A DNA stretch of 46,059 nucleotides from Arthrobacter sp. SO3 (GTDB taxonomy: Bacteria > Actinomycetota > Actinomycetes > Actinomycetales > Micrococcaceae): positions 1 to 46,059 of the forward strand of contig NZ_MQTS01000066.1 in the NCBI RefSeq assembly GCF_020532825.1, in the 5' to 3' direction. Each line of letters begins with the position of its first letter. The stretch's first letter is position 1. Under the pieces are notes generated by a model. It made no database searches. It was given only the letters and a program-made list of their open reading frames with translations, and was not told where the DNA came from. Positions 1 through 9,039 of this stretch are shown here, piece by piece. The translations under genes were made by a program, and so were the position numbers.

Positions 1-2
1 CC

Positions 3-872
3 CCGGAACCCACCCCGACTCCGACCCCGACCACGGATCCGCCGCCCGCCGCGCTCAACATCCTGCTGATCGGCAGCGACAGCCGGGGTAACGCCCGGGC
101 CGTCGCCGCCTCCGGCGAAGCGTCCGACCAGCGCGGGGACGCCCTGGTCTTCATCCACCTCCCGGCAGACCGGCAGAGCCTCTACGGCATCTCCATCATG
201 CGCGACCTCTGGGTGGACATCCCCGGCCACGGCGCGGCCAAGGTCAACGCCGGGCTCGAGCTCGGCGGTGTGCCCCTCATGACGCAGACCGTCGAGTCCC
301 TGCTGGGCCAGCACATCGACCACACCGTGATGCTGGACTTCCAGGGCTTCGCCGCCATGACCGATGCCCTCGGCGGGGTGGACGTGGACATCAAGCAGGC
401 CTTTCAGGGGACCGTCGATGACTACGTGTACTTTCCCGCCGGCGTGAACAAACTCAACGGGCTGCAGGCACTGGCCTACGTCCGCGAGCGCCATGCCTTC
501 GCCGACGGCGACTACCAGCGGGTCCGCAACCAGCAGACCTTCCTCAAGGCCGTGATGGCCAAGCTGGCGGCCGAAGGCGGGCTGCAGGACCGCAACACCG
601 TCAAGCAGCTGGTCTCCACCGTCCTCCCCCACGTCACGGTGTCCCCGGGACTGAATGTGGAGACGCTGGAGCACCTCGCCTTCAGCCTGCGCGCCACGGC
701 CCCCGGCAACGCCGTGTTCTTCACTCTTCCCACCGCCGGCGTGGGGACCAGCCGGGACGGCCAGTCCATCGTCCTGCAGGACCCCGCCGCCACCGCCGCA
801 GTCTCCGCCGCGCTGTCCTCCGGGACCCTGGCCGACTACGTCGCCGCCAACAACCTGCAGAACGGCAACTGA
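3..872 (+). CDS. LytR-CpsA-Psr (LCP) family protein, 5' end outside window
   Basis: The reading frame is open to the left edge, so the start codon and any N-terminal membrane anchor are missing. What remains begins with a Pro/Thr-rich linker and then the LCP core: the strand NILLIGSDSR, the RGDALVFIHL segment, and the Arg-rich phosphate-binding stretch RDLWVDIPGHGAAKVNAG, followed by the DALGGVDVDI segment. LCP enzymes transfer undecaprenyl-linked polymers (teichoic acid, arabinogalactan, capsule) onto peptidoglycan outside the membrane. The acceptor polymer here cannot be told from sequence. The C-terminus is short, with no LytR_C extension visible. Family assignment is firm; the substrate is unknown. 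Confidence 0.9.
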   Translation, partial: PEPTPTPTPTTDPPPAALNILLIGSDSRGNARAVAASGEASDQRGDALVFIHLPADRQSLYGISIMRDLWVDIPGHGAAKVNAGLELGGVPLMTQTVESLLGQHIDHTVMLDFQGFAAMTDALGGVDVDIKQAFQGTVDDYVYFPAGVNKLNGLQALAYVRERHAFADGDYQRVRNQQTFLKAVMAKLAAEGGLQDRNTVKQLVSTVLPHVTVSPGLNVETLEHLAFSLRATAPGNAVFFTLPTAGVGTSRDGQSIVLQDPAATAAVSAALSSGTLADYVAANNLQNGN

Positions 873-945
873 CCCGCCGGGACAGCGGCGAGATGGGCTG
901 CCGGGGCGCGGCCAGGCCTGCAATGGACTCCCCCTGCCCCGGCGG

Positions 946-951
946 TAGATT
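946..951 (+). promoter_or_regulatory. Candidate -10 box (TAGATT) for leaderless ptrB transcript
   Basis: TAGATT lies exactly 6 nt before the ATG at 958. This places the expected transcription start on or next to the start codon. No Shine-Dalgarno is present at a usable distance. The arrangement matches the leaderless promoters common in actinobacteria. Confidence 0.45.
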
Positions 952-957
952 GGAACC

Positions 958-3174
958 ATGACCCAGACTCCTGTGCAGCCGTCCCCGCAGCCCCCGGTTG
1001 CCAAGAAAATCCCCGCCGTCCGCACGCACCACGGCGACGCCTTCGAGGACAACTACGAGTGGCTGCGGAACAAGGAATCAGCGGAGGTGGTGGACCTGCT
1101 CAAGGCCGAGAACGCCTACCAGGAGGCCGTGACGGCCCACCAGGAGCCGCTGCGCGAGGCCATCTTCCAGGAGATTAAGGCCCGCACCCAGGAGACAGAT
1201 CTCTCCGTGCCCAACCGCAAGGACGGCTGGTGGTACTACACCCGCTCGGTGGAAGGCAAGGAATACGGCATCCAGTGCCGCGTCCGGCCCCAGGACACCG
1301 GGGACCGCGTCGCCGACTGGACGCCCCCCGCCGTCGAGGTCGGAGTCGAGGTTCCGGGCGAGGAAATCCTGCTGGACTGCAACGTCGAGGCTGAGGGCAA
1401 GCCGTTCTTCGCCGTCGGCGGCGCCGCCGTGACCATCGACGGGAACCTCTACGCCTACGCCGTGGACAACGCCGGCGACGAGCGCTTCAACATGCGGATC
1501 AAGGACCTGCGCACCGGGGAACTCCTGCCCGACGTGATCGAGAACGTCTTCTACGGCATCTCCTTCTCCCCCGACGGCACCCGGATCTTCTATACCGTGG
1601 TGGACGACGCCTGGCGGCCCTACCAGGTCAAGGCCCACGTGCTCGGCACGCCCGTCGAGGCGGACGAGGTCATCTACCAGGAGGACGACGTCGCCATGTG
1701 GCTGGGCTTCGAGCTCTCCGCAGACCGGCGCCACCTGGTGCTGGGCATCGGCTGCTCGGAATTCAGCGAGACCCGGCTGCTGCGCTTCGACGCGCTCGAC
1801 GCCGGACTCAGCACCGTGATCTCCCGGGACGAACGCATCCTCTACGAGGCGGAGCCGTTCCTGCTGGCCGACGCCTCCGGGACGCAGGACGAGGCGATCG
1901 TCCTGACCCACAACAAGGACGCCATCAATTCCATGGTCTCCCTGGTGGACCCGGCCGAGCTCGCCAAGCCGCTCGCCGAGCAGCACTGGACCACCGTCGT
2001 CGAGCACTCCGGCGAGGTGCGGGTCAACGGCGCCGGCGTCACCTCGACGCACCTGGTGGTCTCCATCCGCAAGGACACGATCGAGCGCGTGCAGGTCCTG
2101 CCGCTGGCCGGGCTGGGCACGCCGGAGCAGGGCGCACCGGTGGAGCCCGCCTTCGAGGAGGAGCTCTACACCGCAGGGGTGGCCGGCTCCGACTACGAGG
2201 CCCCCGTGATCCGGATGGGCTACACATCCTACTTCACGCCGTCCCGGGTCTACGACTTTGTGCTGCCCACCGCGGAGCAGCCCGCCGGCGAGCTGCTGCT
2301 GCGCAAGGAAAGCCCGGTGCTCGGCGGCTACTCCGCCACTGACTATGTCGCCACCCGCGAGTGGGCGGTGGCCTCCGACGGGACCCGCATCCCGCTCTCC
2401 GTGCTGCGGCACGCCTCCGTCAAGCAGGATTCGACGGCGGCCGGACTGGTGTACGGCTACGGCTCCTACGAGATGAGCATGGATCCGAGCTTCGGGATCC
2501 CCCGGCTGTCCCTGCTGGACCGGGGCATCGTGTTCGTGATCGCGCACATCCGCGGCGGCGGGGAACTGGGCCGGCACTGGTACGACACCGGCAAGAAGCT
2601 GCAGAAGAAGAACACCTTCACGGACTTCATCGCGGCCACCGACTGGCTGGCGGAGTCCGGCTGGGTGGATCCTTCCCGGATTGCGGCGATGGGCGGCTCG
2701 GCCGGCGGCCTGCTGATGGGCGCCGTGGCGAACCTGGCCCCGGAGAAGTACGCGGCGATCGTGGCGGCCGTGCCGTTCGTGGACGCCCTGACCACCATCC
2801 TGGATCCCAACCTGCCGCTCTCCGCGCTGGAGTGGGAGGAATGGGGCAACCCGATCACCGACCGCGACGTGTACGAGTACATGAAGTCCTACACGCCGTA
2901 CGAGAACGTCCGCGCGGTGGCGTACCCCAAGATCGCCGCTGTCACCTCGTTCAACGACACCCGGGTGCTCTACGTGGAGCCCGCCAAGTGGGTGCAGCGG
3001 CTGCGCGAACTGAACACCGGCAGCGAGCCGATCGTGATGAAGATCGAAATGGAGGGCGGCCACGGCGGCGCCTCGGGCCGCTACGTGCAGTGGAAGGAAC
3101 GGGCCTGGGACTACGCGTTCGTCGCCGACTCCATGGGCGCGACCGAGCTGCTGCCGGGGGCCGGGGTTAAGTAG
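958..3174 (+). CDS. ptrB: Oligopeptidase B / prolyl oligopeptidase family serine protease (S9A)
   Basis: 738 aa, the normal length for oligopeptidase B. The N-terminal two thirds should form the beta-propeller lid; the C-terminal third is the alpha/beta hydrolase domain. The catalytic triad is visible: Ser581 in GGSAGG, Asp667 in SFNDTRV and His702 in GGHGGASGRY. The segment RGGGELGRHWYDTGK is typical of the family. It is a cytosolic enzyme that trims short peptides after basic residues. It starts at the ATG that follows a -10 box by 6 nt, so it is probably translated from a leaderless mRNA. A prolyl endopeptidase specificity is the main alternative, but the family assignment is secure. Confidence 0.93.
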   Translation: MTQTPVQPSPQPPVAKKIPAVRTHHGDAFEDNYEWLRNKESAEVVDLLKAENAYQEAVTAHQEPLREAIFQEIKARTQETDLSVPNRKDGWWYYTRSVEGKEYGIQCRVRPQDTGDRVADWTPPAVEVGVEVPGEEILLDCNVEAEGKPFFAVGGAAVTIDGNLYAYAVDNAGDERFNMRIKDLRTGELLPDVIENVFYGISFSPDGTRIFYTVVDDAWRPYQVKAHVLGTPVEADEVIYQEDDVAMWLGFELSADRRHLVLGIGCSEFSETRLLRFDALDAGLSTVISRDERILYEAEPFLLADASGTQDEAIVLTHNKDAINSMVSLVDPAELAKPLAEQHWTTVVEHSGEVRVNGAGVTSTHLVVSIRKDTIERVQVLPLAGLGTPEQGAPVEPAFEEELYTAGVAGSDYEAPVIRMGYTSYFTPSRVYDFVLPTAEQPAGELLLRKESPVLGGYSATDYVATREWAVASDGTRIPLSVLRHASVKQDSTAAGLVYGYGSYEMSMDPSFGIPRLSLLDRGIVFVIAHIRGGGELGRHWYDTGKKLQKKNTFTDFIAATDWLAESGWVDPSRIAAMGGSAGGLLMGAVANLAPEKYAAIVAAVPFVDALTTILDPNLPLSALEWEEWGNPITDRDVYEYMKSYTPYENVRAVAYPKIAAVTSFNDTRVLYVEPAKWVQRLRELNTGSEPIVMKIEMEGGHGGASGRYVQWKERAWDYAFVADSMGATELLPGAGVK

Positions 3175-3347
3175 GCCGCCCTCCGCCGGGGACCCGCCCA
3201 TTCGCCACAAAAACCAAGCCATTGACGGGGGTTCACCCGAGCACGACACTGGGACCCAGTTGAAGGTCGGCACAAGGTATGCCGCAGCCGAACAACTGGG
3301 CGGGCAATCGCTCGCCCGCCATCGCGCCAACAACGGAAGGCGTTCCG

Positions 3348-4073
3348 GTGACTTCAATGAGGAAGACCGCACTCGTGGCAGGTATCTTCTACCTGATTAC
3401 CTTTGTTTCGATCCCCACGCTCACACTGTACGGTCCGGTGAAGGGCCAGGGCTTTATCATCAGCTCCACTGCCGACACTGGCGCGCTCTGGGGAGGCTTG
3501 CTCGAGGTGATCGTCGGCCTCGCCGGAATCGGCACCGCCGTCACGCTGTTCCCGGTGATCAAGCGGCAAAACGAAGCCATGGCGCTGGGCTTTGTCGCCA
3601 GTCGCACGATTGAAGCCGCCATGATCTTCGCCGGCGTCGCGAGCATCCTCTCCCTCGTTACCTTGCAGCAAGCCGGCGTCTCCGGAGCGGAAGCGACATC
3701 GTTGACCACTGTGGGCGATGGGCTCGTCGTGTTCTATAACGGAACGTTTCTGCTCGGCCAGAGCCTCATGCCAGCCGTGAACGCTGTGTTGCTGGGGACC
3801 TTGCTGTACCGCTCGGGCCTGGTGCCGCGTGCCCTTCCCGTGCTTGGACTCATCGGAGCTCCCCTACAGTTCGCTGCCGTCATCCTGACGATGTTCGGCG
3901 TCATCGACCGAATCTCCACCGTGACCCTGCTCGCCGCGCTCCCGATCGCTCTTTGGGAGTTCTCGCTTGGCCTATGGCTTGTAGTCAAGGGCTTCAGGCC
4001 GTCACCCATTACGGGCGCAATGCTCGCTACCGCCGCCGTCGCCTCGCCCGCCAGCCGAACTGACCCTGACTAG
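3348..4073 (+). CDS. DUF4386 family integral membrane protein
   Basis: 241 aa from a GTG start chosen because GGAAGG lies 7 nt upstream (3335-3340); the ATG at 3357 is an in-frame alternative and the longer extension upstream has no ribosome site. The protein opens with the hydrophobic helix RKTALVAGIFYLITFVSIP and contains about six further membrane segments, with the motif GQSLMPAVNAVLLGTLLYRSG typical of DUF4386. The family's function is unknown. No operon partner is evident: the next gene is on the other strand and 173 nt separate it from ptrB. The 3' end runs into a 210-nt stretch (4074-4283) in which I see no convincing gene. Confidence 0.8.
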   Translation: MTSMRKTALVAGIFYLITFVSIPTLTLYGPVKGQGFIISSTADTGALWGGLLEVIVGLAGIGTAVTLFPVIKRQNEAMALGFVASRTIEAAMIFAGVASILSLVTLQQAGVSGAEATSLTTVGDGLVVFYNGTFLLGQSLMPAVNAVLLGTLLYRSGLVPRALPVLGLIGAPLQFAAVILTMFGVIDRISTVTLLAALPIALWEFSLGLWLVVKGFRPSPITGAMLATAAVASPASRTDPD

Positions 4074-4283
4074 CTCACCGTCCATGGACAGCAGCTGGGT
4101 TGGCGTGGTCAGGATCCCGAGGCTGACGATGAGCGTCGTCGCCCCCCGCCGGCGGGTGTGGCCTGCGAAGCCAGGTCAGGGCCAGCGTGGTGAGCGCCAC
4201 GGAGAGCGCTCCGGCGGCGACTGGAGCCGTTTCAGCAGGGACGGCGTCATGGGCATGGCGTTCGCCCTCCGAAACAAGGCACC

Positions 4284-4745
4284 TTAGCGCGCAACGAGCA
4301 GGGCCTGCGGGGCGGCCTGCTTCATCCGCGTCTGCAGCCAGCGCAACTGGACTGCGGTTTCCCCGCCACACCGGGCCACGACGTCGAGGAGCTCGCGGTC
4401 CCGGAGGGCCGAACCGGCCTGTTTGACCATCGTCCAGGTCACGTCGACAAGGCTGGCCAGCAGGTACAGGTCCTGCAGGTCCCGCAGAAGCCCCACCGGC
4501 CCCTGCCGCGTGGTGGAAAGCCCCTCGGCATGCAGGCGCTCCGGTTCGCTGTCAGAGAGGTCTTCGCCGTAGCGTTGAACGACCGGCAGCAGCAGGCGGC
4601 TGTGCTCCTCACACTGCTGTGCCAGGGTGTGGCACAGGAAGTGCACGTCGGGTTCGGCGCCGTGCCCCGACGCGACCTGGCGGAAGGATTCGGCCAGGGT
4701 CGTTTCGGCCTGGTGAAGCATCCCCAGATAGATGCTCAGGTTCAT
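4284..4745 (-). CDS. Unknown all-helical protein coupled to the molybdopterin oxidoreductase
   Basis: 153 aa, predominantly helical, with no signal peptide or membrane segment. Its ATG overlaps the TGA of the upstream molybdopterin oxidoreductase gene (ATGA at 4742-4745), so the two are probably translated together and may act together. Candidate metal or cofactor ligands cluster in the first half: Glu14, Glu19, His35, His39, and Glu46-Glu47-His48 in CEEHSR. The pattern recalls ferritin-like or hemerythrin-like four-helix bundles, but no family motif is complete. It does not look like the TorD/NarJ or NasD-type partners I know. Function not recognised; a chaperone or electron-transfer subunit would be a guess from context. 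Confidence 0.7.
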   Translation of the reverse strand: MNLSIYLGMLHQAETTLAESFRQVASGHGAEPDVHFLCHTLAQQCEEHSRLLLPVVQRYGEDLSDSEPERLHAEGLSTTRQGPVGLLRDLQDLYLLASLVDVTWTMVKQAGSALRDRELLDVVARCGGETAVQLRWLQTRMKQAAPQALLVAR

Positions 4746-7258
4746 GGCCGGCTCTCCTGTCCGCTGCGGTTGATGGCGACTGAGTTAATCGATTCCGGGA
4801 AGCGGGGCGGCGGGGCCGCGTTGAACAGCTCCGTGGCTTCGGCGCCGCTGCCCCCGGTGGTCGGCGGTACCCGCTTCATTCCGGCTGCGGCGGGACGGGA
4901 CGCCGTCGTGGTCGGCGCCGGTGCGGGCCCGGCGGCGTCGGCGATCTTCTCCACCTTCACGGCCGCGTTCTTGAAGACCGGCTGCTTGGACACCGGGTCC
5001 CACTCTGTGATCGTCAATTCGTTCGCGGCCGTCGGGTGTTCCCCGGGAGCGCCGTCCGCGTCCCAGTAGCCGTAGTGGAACGGTGCGAAGACGGTGCCGT
5101 TGCGGATGTCGCTGACCCGCGCCGGGACTTCGATCCGGCCCCGCCGCGACGTCACCCGGACCAGGTCACCTTCGCGGATCCCCAGCCGCCCGGCGTCGTC
5201 CGGGCCGATTTCCACCCAGGCGCTGGGCGCGGCCTGTGTCAGGGGGCGGGATCTTCCGGTCTTGGTCCGGGTGTGGAAGTGGTAGGCGGTCCGGCCGGTG
5301 GTGTAGCGCAGCGGGTATTCGCCGTCGGGCTCCTCGTGCGGGGGATGGTAGTCCGCGGCCTTCAGGATGGCCCGGCCGCGCGGGACGCTGGCACGGAACG
5401 ACTCGGCGCCGACGGTGGCGCCCGTCAACAGGTCGTGCCCGTAGCTTTCGCAGTAATTCGGGTCCGTGGGGAAGACTCCGTCCGCGTAGAGCCGCTCGCG
5501 GCCGTCCGGGTTCTCATCGTTGCAGGGCCACGGGATGCCGCTGCCGCCGCGGAGCCGGTCGTAGCTCATGCCGCTGTAGTCGCAGGGCCGGCCCCGGGAA
5601 CACTCCTTCCACGCCTGGAAGGCGTCCTCCGGGCCGGTCCAAGGCAGCAACGGGTCACCCTGCAGGGTAGTGAACTCCATCCGGCGCGCGTAGTCGAGAA
5701 AGATCTCCAGGTCGCTCCGTGCCTCCCCTGGGGGTTCTACCGCTTTGTCCGAGAGGTGGACGGTGCGGTTGACGTTCGTGAACGTCCCCGTCTTTTCGCC
5801 CCAGCCCGCCGCCGGCAAGACGACGTCGGCGGCCTGCGCGGTCTCGGTCAGGTAAAGGTCCTGGACCACCAGGAAGAGATCGGGCTTGGCCAGGATGTTC
5901 CGGATCCGCGGCAGGTCAGGCATGGAGACGGCCGGGTTGGTTGCCGAGATCCAGAGGAATTCGATGGAGCCCTGTTCGGCGTAGCGGAAAATCTGCATCG
6001 CGTGCGTCGGCGGGGCCCAATGTGGGATGGTCAGGGGGTCCACGTCCCAGAGGTCGGCGAGTTCCTGGATGTGGTCGGGGTTCTCCCAGTTCCGGAAGCC
6101 CGGGAGGTCACCGTCTGCCCCGCATTCACGGTTGTTCTGGGCGGTGGGCTGGCCGTTCATCTGCAGGATTCCGCAGCCGGGGCGCCCGAGCAGCCCGCGG
6201 AGCAGGTGCAGGTTGTTGACCTGGCAGGAGGCGGCGGTGGCCTGCGCGGACTGGTAGAACCCCTGAAGGACCGTGGACAGGACACGGGAAGAGGTGCCGA
6301 AGATCCGCGCAGCCTCCCGGATGTCCGCGGCGCTCACATCGCAGACTGCCGCCGCGGCCTCGGCTGTCCAGGGCTCGACGGTGGCTTTCAGCTCCTCCAA
6401 CCCCACCGTGTGCTCATTCACGTACTCCGCGTCGAGCCAGCCGTTCGCCAGGACTTCGTGGACGAGGGCGTTCATGAGGGCGAGATTGGTGCCTGGCCGG
6501 ACGGCGAGGTGGACATCCGAATGCCGGGCCACCTCCGTGTCGCGCGGGTCGATGCAGACGATCTTGGGCCGGTCGGGTCCGGCGATGCGGTCCAGCACGC
6601 GGGACCACAGCACGGTCTGCGTTTCGGCCATGTTGTGTCCGTAGAGGAACATCGCGTCGCAGCTGTCGATGTCCGCATAGGTGCCGGGCTGCCCGTCGGC
6701 CCCGAATGTTTCCTTCAGCGCTGCCGCCGCGGTGGCGGTGCACAGGCGGGTGTTGCCGTCCATGTGCGGGGTTCCGATGCCGGCCTTTCCAAGGACAGCC
6801 AGGGCGTAGTACTCCTCGAGGAAGAGCTGGCCGCTGGTGTAGAAGCCGTGGCTGAGCGGCCCGCGCTCCTGGAGCAGCTGCCGGCTCCGCTCGGTGATGC
6901 GGTTCATGGCGGTGTCCCAGTCGCATTCGACGAGCCGGCCGTCTTCCCGGATGAGGGGCCGTTGGAGCCGGTCCCGGTGGGATACCCCCTGCCAGCTCGC
7001 GAACAGGCCCTTGGGCCCGAGACGGCCGTGATTGACCAGGTCCCCGGCGCGGCCGCGGATGCCGACCATCGCTCCGCCCTTCACCGCGATATCGCACGCG
7101 CAGCCGTTACTGCAGAGCACACAGGCGGACTGGACCCAGCGGTCGACGTCGGACTCGGTGACCCCCTCACTCAGCGACTGGTCCACCCGCACCGGCCACA
7201 GCCCGTCTTTCGCGTACGGGGTCCTCGTGCCCCAAATCCCGGCAATCCGGTCAACCAC
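4742..7258 (-). CDS. Molybdopterin oxidoreductase, assimilatory nitrate reductase type
   Basis: 838 aa from the GTG at 7258, chosen because AGGAGG (7265-7270) stands 6 nt upstream. The frame extends further upstream to 7396 but that stretch is non-coding in character. The order is an N-terminal iron-sulfur segment (Cys46-x2-Cys49-x3-Cys53), the molybdopterin body with the likely Mo ligand Cys173 in TRLCTATA, and a C-terminal dinucleotide-binding domain starting near residue 690 (YTTGRTAYHFHT). The size, the single-subunit build and the FGADGQPGTY motif point to NasA/NapA-type nitrate reductases, though formate dehydrogenase-like enzymes share the fold. The position of the usual fourth cluster cysteine is Gly81 (GRLGPKG), confirmed as GGG in the DNA. 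The Ala/Pro/Thr-rich C-terminal 70 residues are an added tail. No nitrite reductase gene is nearby. Confidence 0.85.
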   Translation of the reverse strand: MVDRIAGIWGTRTPYAKDGLWPVRVDQSLSEGVTESDVDRWVQSACVLCSNGCACDIAVKGGAMVGIRGRAGDLVNHGRLGPKGLFASWQGVSHRDRLQRPLIREDGRLVECDWDTAMNRITERSRQLLQERGPLSHGFYTSGQLFLEEYYALAVLGKAGIGTPHMDGNTRLCTATAAAALKETFGADGQPGTYADIDSCDAMFLYGHNMAETQTVLWSRVLDRIAGPDRPKIVCIDPRDTEVARHSDVHLAVRPGTNLALMNALVHEVLANGWLDAEYVNEHTVGLEELKATVEPWTAEAAAAVCDVSAADIREAARIFGTSSRVLSTVLQGFYQSAQATAASCQVNNLHLLRGLLGRPGCGILQMNGQPTAQNNRECGADGDLPGFRNWENPDHIQELADLWDVDPLTIPHWAPPTHAMQIFRYAEQGSIEFLWISATNPAVSMPDLPRIRNILAKPDLFLVVQDLYLTETAQAADVVLPAAGWGEKTGTFTNVNRTVHLSDKAVEPPGEARSDLEIFLDYARRMEFTTLQGDPLLPWTGPEDAFQAWKECSRGRPCDYSGMSYDRLRGGSGIPWPCNDENPDGRERLYADGVFPTDPNYCESYGHDLLTGATVGAESFRASVPRGRAILKAADYHPPHEEPDGEYPLRYTTGRTAYHFHTRTKTGRSRPLTQAAPSAWVEIGPDDAGRLGIREGDLVRVTSRRGRIEVPARVSDIRNGTVFAPFHYGYWDADGAPGEHPTAANELTITEWDPVSKQPVFKNAAVKVEKIADAAGPAPAPTTTASRPAAAGMKRVPPTTGGSGAEATELFNAAPPPRFPESINSVAINRSGQESRP

Positions 7259-7617
7259 GGTTGTCCTCCTCTGTGCTGGCCTGTCGCTTTTCGTTCCCGC
7301 TTCAATGCATCCGGATGGGTTATGTGGGCTGCCGGGTTCAGTTATGTGTATTTTGACTGGATCCCGATGGTTGCCCGAGTCAAGCTTTATCAGCAAGCTT
7401 GGTAGTAGTACAGACCCTTTTGTGACGTGGACCTCGCCCGCAGGGTCCGGGAGTCACGGCGATCCGCCAGCAGGGACAACGGGCGCACTACTTTTTCCGA
7501 TGCTTGCTGTGTACGCTCAGTTTTAGTAGACGGACTGATCCAGTCTGGTGGTCCCCAGAGACCTTTTCCGCTCAGCGACCGGGAGCATTGCTTTGCGCGT
7601 CGTGGAAGGCCGCCCCA
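7259..7617. other. Gene-free divergent region
   Basis: About 360 bases between the molybdopterin oxidoreductase (leftward) and a small rightward gene. It contains the leftward ribosome site AGGAGG at 7265-7270 and the 10-mer TACGCTCAGT at 7512-7521, which recurs at 26790-26799 as part of a promoter-like box. Open frames across this stretch have no family likeness and poor codon structure. No RNA gene is visible. Confidence 0.5.
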
Positions 7618-7959
7618 GTGGAACCGTTCACCGATTCAAACACTCCTCCGCTGTCTATCGCGCAGGTCGATTGGGCTCTCGACGGAGAATACGAGCAGGC
7701 GCCGCCCGGGTCCAACAAGGCTGCCGCTGACCTGCTGGCCTTACACGAGACGCTGCTAGCGGCAGTGATCACCCGCGTCGGCGAGGTCGAGGCGGCTGAA
7801 TGGGCCCTTGACCAGGCAAAAGCCGCGTGCGGCGCTCAGGTTGCTGCTGCCCTGGCCGCCGGGGTGCCGGCCGAAGAGATCGCAGCAGCGGCAGGGGAAC
7901 AGGGGTCGGCGGGGACCGACGTCGTCGATGACAGGGAACCCGAGCCCGCCGACGACTGA
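7618..7959 (+). CDS. Small helical acidic protein, unknown
   Basis: 113 aa from a GTG start with GGAAGG 8 nt upstream (7604-7609); the frame is open further upstream but codon quality falls away there. The body from residue 15 is an amphipathic helix-rich segment (WALDGEYEQAPPG, then ETLLAAVITRVGEVEAAEWA) followed by an Ala-rich part and a disordered acidic tail ending EPADD. No transmembrane segment, cysteine cluster or known motif apart from one Cys. It may be a small coiled-coil protein. Not recognised. Confidence 0.55.
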   Translation: MEPFTDSNTPPLSIAQVDWALDGEYEQAPPGSNKAAADLLALHETLLAAVITRVGEVEAAEWALDQAKAACGAQVAAALAAGVPAEEIAAAAGEQGSAGTDVVDDREPEPADD

Positions 7960-8073
7960 CTGGCCCTTTCGCCCTCTGGGCCCAACTCAGCCCGGGACTC
8001 CTAGAGCAAGACGCGTGCTTCGAGGGTCGGTGCCTGACTCAGGCGATCGGGGTCCCGCCTGCTCCTGATCGTT

Positions 8074-9039
8074 TTAGCCTTGGCTGTGCTTCAGCCGCGG
8101 GAAGAGCGACTCCGCATTGCCGCGGTCGATCGCCGCGCGCAGGGAGGGTTCCATCGGGTAGTTCTCGTATTGCGTGTTCAGGAGCCCGATCGCCATCGAC
8201 GGTGCGAACGGGAAGTCAGTGCCGTATGTGATGCGGCGAGGGTCAGCGACCTCGAGCAAGGTTGGCAGCGTCGTCGGGCTTGCGGACAGGGCGAGGTCGT
8301 AGTAAAACCGCCGCAGGATGGATTGCTTCGCATCGGTCAGCGCGGCCAGCGCGCTGAGGGCCAGGTCCCTGTTATTAAGCATCGTGAGCAGGATCCTGAA
8401 GGCGATGTACGGCGCGAAGCCGCCCGCGTGGGCCAGGAGGAACTTGATTCCCGAGTACTTCTCCACCGCTCCGGACAGGATCAAGCTGATAGCGGCGCGG
8501 GTGGTATCGAGCAGGAAGTCCGCGGCGAAGGTGGGGATCCCCGGCACCGCCGGAGCGGGAAGTTCGCCAGGGTGAATGAACACGACGGCCCGGCGGCGGT
8601 GCAGGAACTCCAGCAGCGGCTCGAAGTCCGGGTCGCCAAGGTAGCGTCCGTCATGGTTGGCCAGCAGCACGATGCCGTCGGCATGCAGGCTGTCCAAGGC
8701 GTACTCGGCCTCGGTTAGGGCCCCTTCCACGTCCGGCAAGGTAAGTGTCGCGAAGAACCCGAATCGATCCGGCCGGCCGGCCACCACCTCTGCGGTGTAC
8801 TCATTGACCTCCCGCGCCCGTCGCCGCCCTTCGAGGGCGTCCCCGAGGTAGACGCCGGGAGTGGACAGGGACAGGATCCCCGTCTGCACGTCGCTCCCGT
8901 CCATGAACTTCAACGCCGAGCGCTCCGACCACGACGGCAGGCCCAAGCCACCGGGGCGGATGCCCTTCTGGTGCATCCAACGCGCATACCCCGGCGGAAC
9001 GATGTGCTGGTGAGTATCTATGCGGTGCGGCCGGCTCAT
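8074..9039 (-). CDS. Amidohydrolase family 2 (ACMSD-like) metal-dependent hydrolase or decarboxylase
   Basis: 321 aa, a single TIM-barrel domain of the amidohydrolase_2 family. Metal ligands can be placed at His10 and His12 (DTHQHI), His156 (VFIHPGE), His204 (LLAHAGG) and Asp275 (YGTDFPFAP). Members of this family decarboxylate aromatic or semialdehyde acids (ACMSD, gamma-resorcylate decarboxylase) or hydrolyse lactones and amides. The HPGE and HAGGFAPY segments fit the decarboxylase-like branch, but the substrate is not determinable. It stands alone, with flanking genes on the opposite strand, so context gives no pathway. Confidence 0.85.
   Translation of the reverse strand: MSRPHRIDTHQHIVPPGYARWMHQKGIRPGGLGLPSWSERSALKFMDGSDVQTGILSLSTPGVYLGDALEGRRRAREVNEYTAEVVAGRPDRFGFFATLTLPDVEGALTEAEYALDSLHADGIVLLANHDGRYLGDPDFEPLLEFLHRRRAVVFIHPGELPAPAVPGIPTFAADFLLDTTRAAISLILSGAVEKYSGIKFLLAHAGGFAPYIAFRILLTMLNNRDLALSALAALTDAKQSILRRFYYDLALSASPTTLPTLLEVADPRRITYGTDFPFAPSMAIGLLNTQYENYPMEPSLRAAIDRGNAESLFPRLKHSQG

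Noticed and set aside
1078-3372. A 764-codon open frame on the minus strand across the oligopeptidase gene
   Set aside because: It is a GC-rich shadow of ptrB: its composition (Gly, Arg, Val, His) is that of an antisense third-position frame, and it has no family motif.
4075-4371. A 98-codon minus-strand frame after the DUF4386 gene with one hydrophobic stretch
   Set aside because: It overlaps the unknown helical gene in another frame and has no ribosome site. The hydrophobic stretch could be a relic of a membrane protein, but the evidence is too thin.
7259-7396. N-terminal extension of the molybdopterin oxidoreductase to an ATG at 7396
   Set aside because: The 46 extra codons have no homology-like content, and AGGAGG is placed for the GTG at 7258.
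7380-7403. Two HindIII-like AAGCTT hexamers close together, as a possible regulatory dyad
   Set aside because: The arms are just the palindromic hexamer repeated; no wider symmetry or link to a gene start.
5036-7405. A 789-codon plus-strand frame across the molybdopterin oxidoreductase gene
   Set aside because: Antisense shadow. The minus-strand frame contains the cluster motif, Mo ligand and a proper AGGAGG start, whereas this frame has none.
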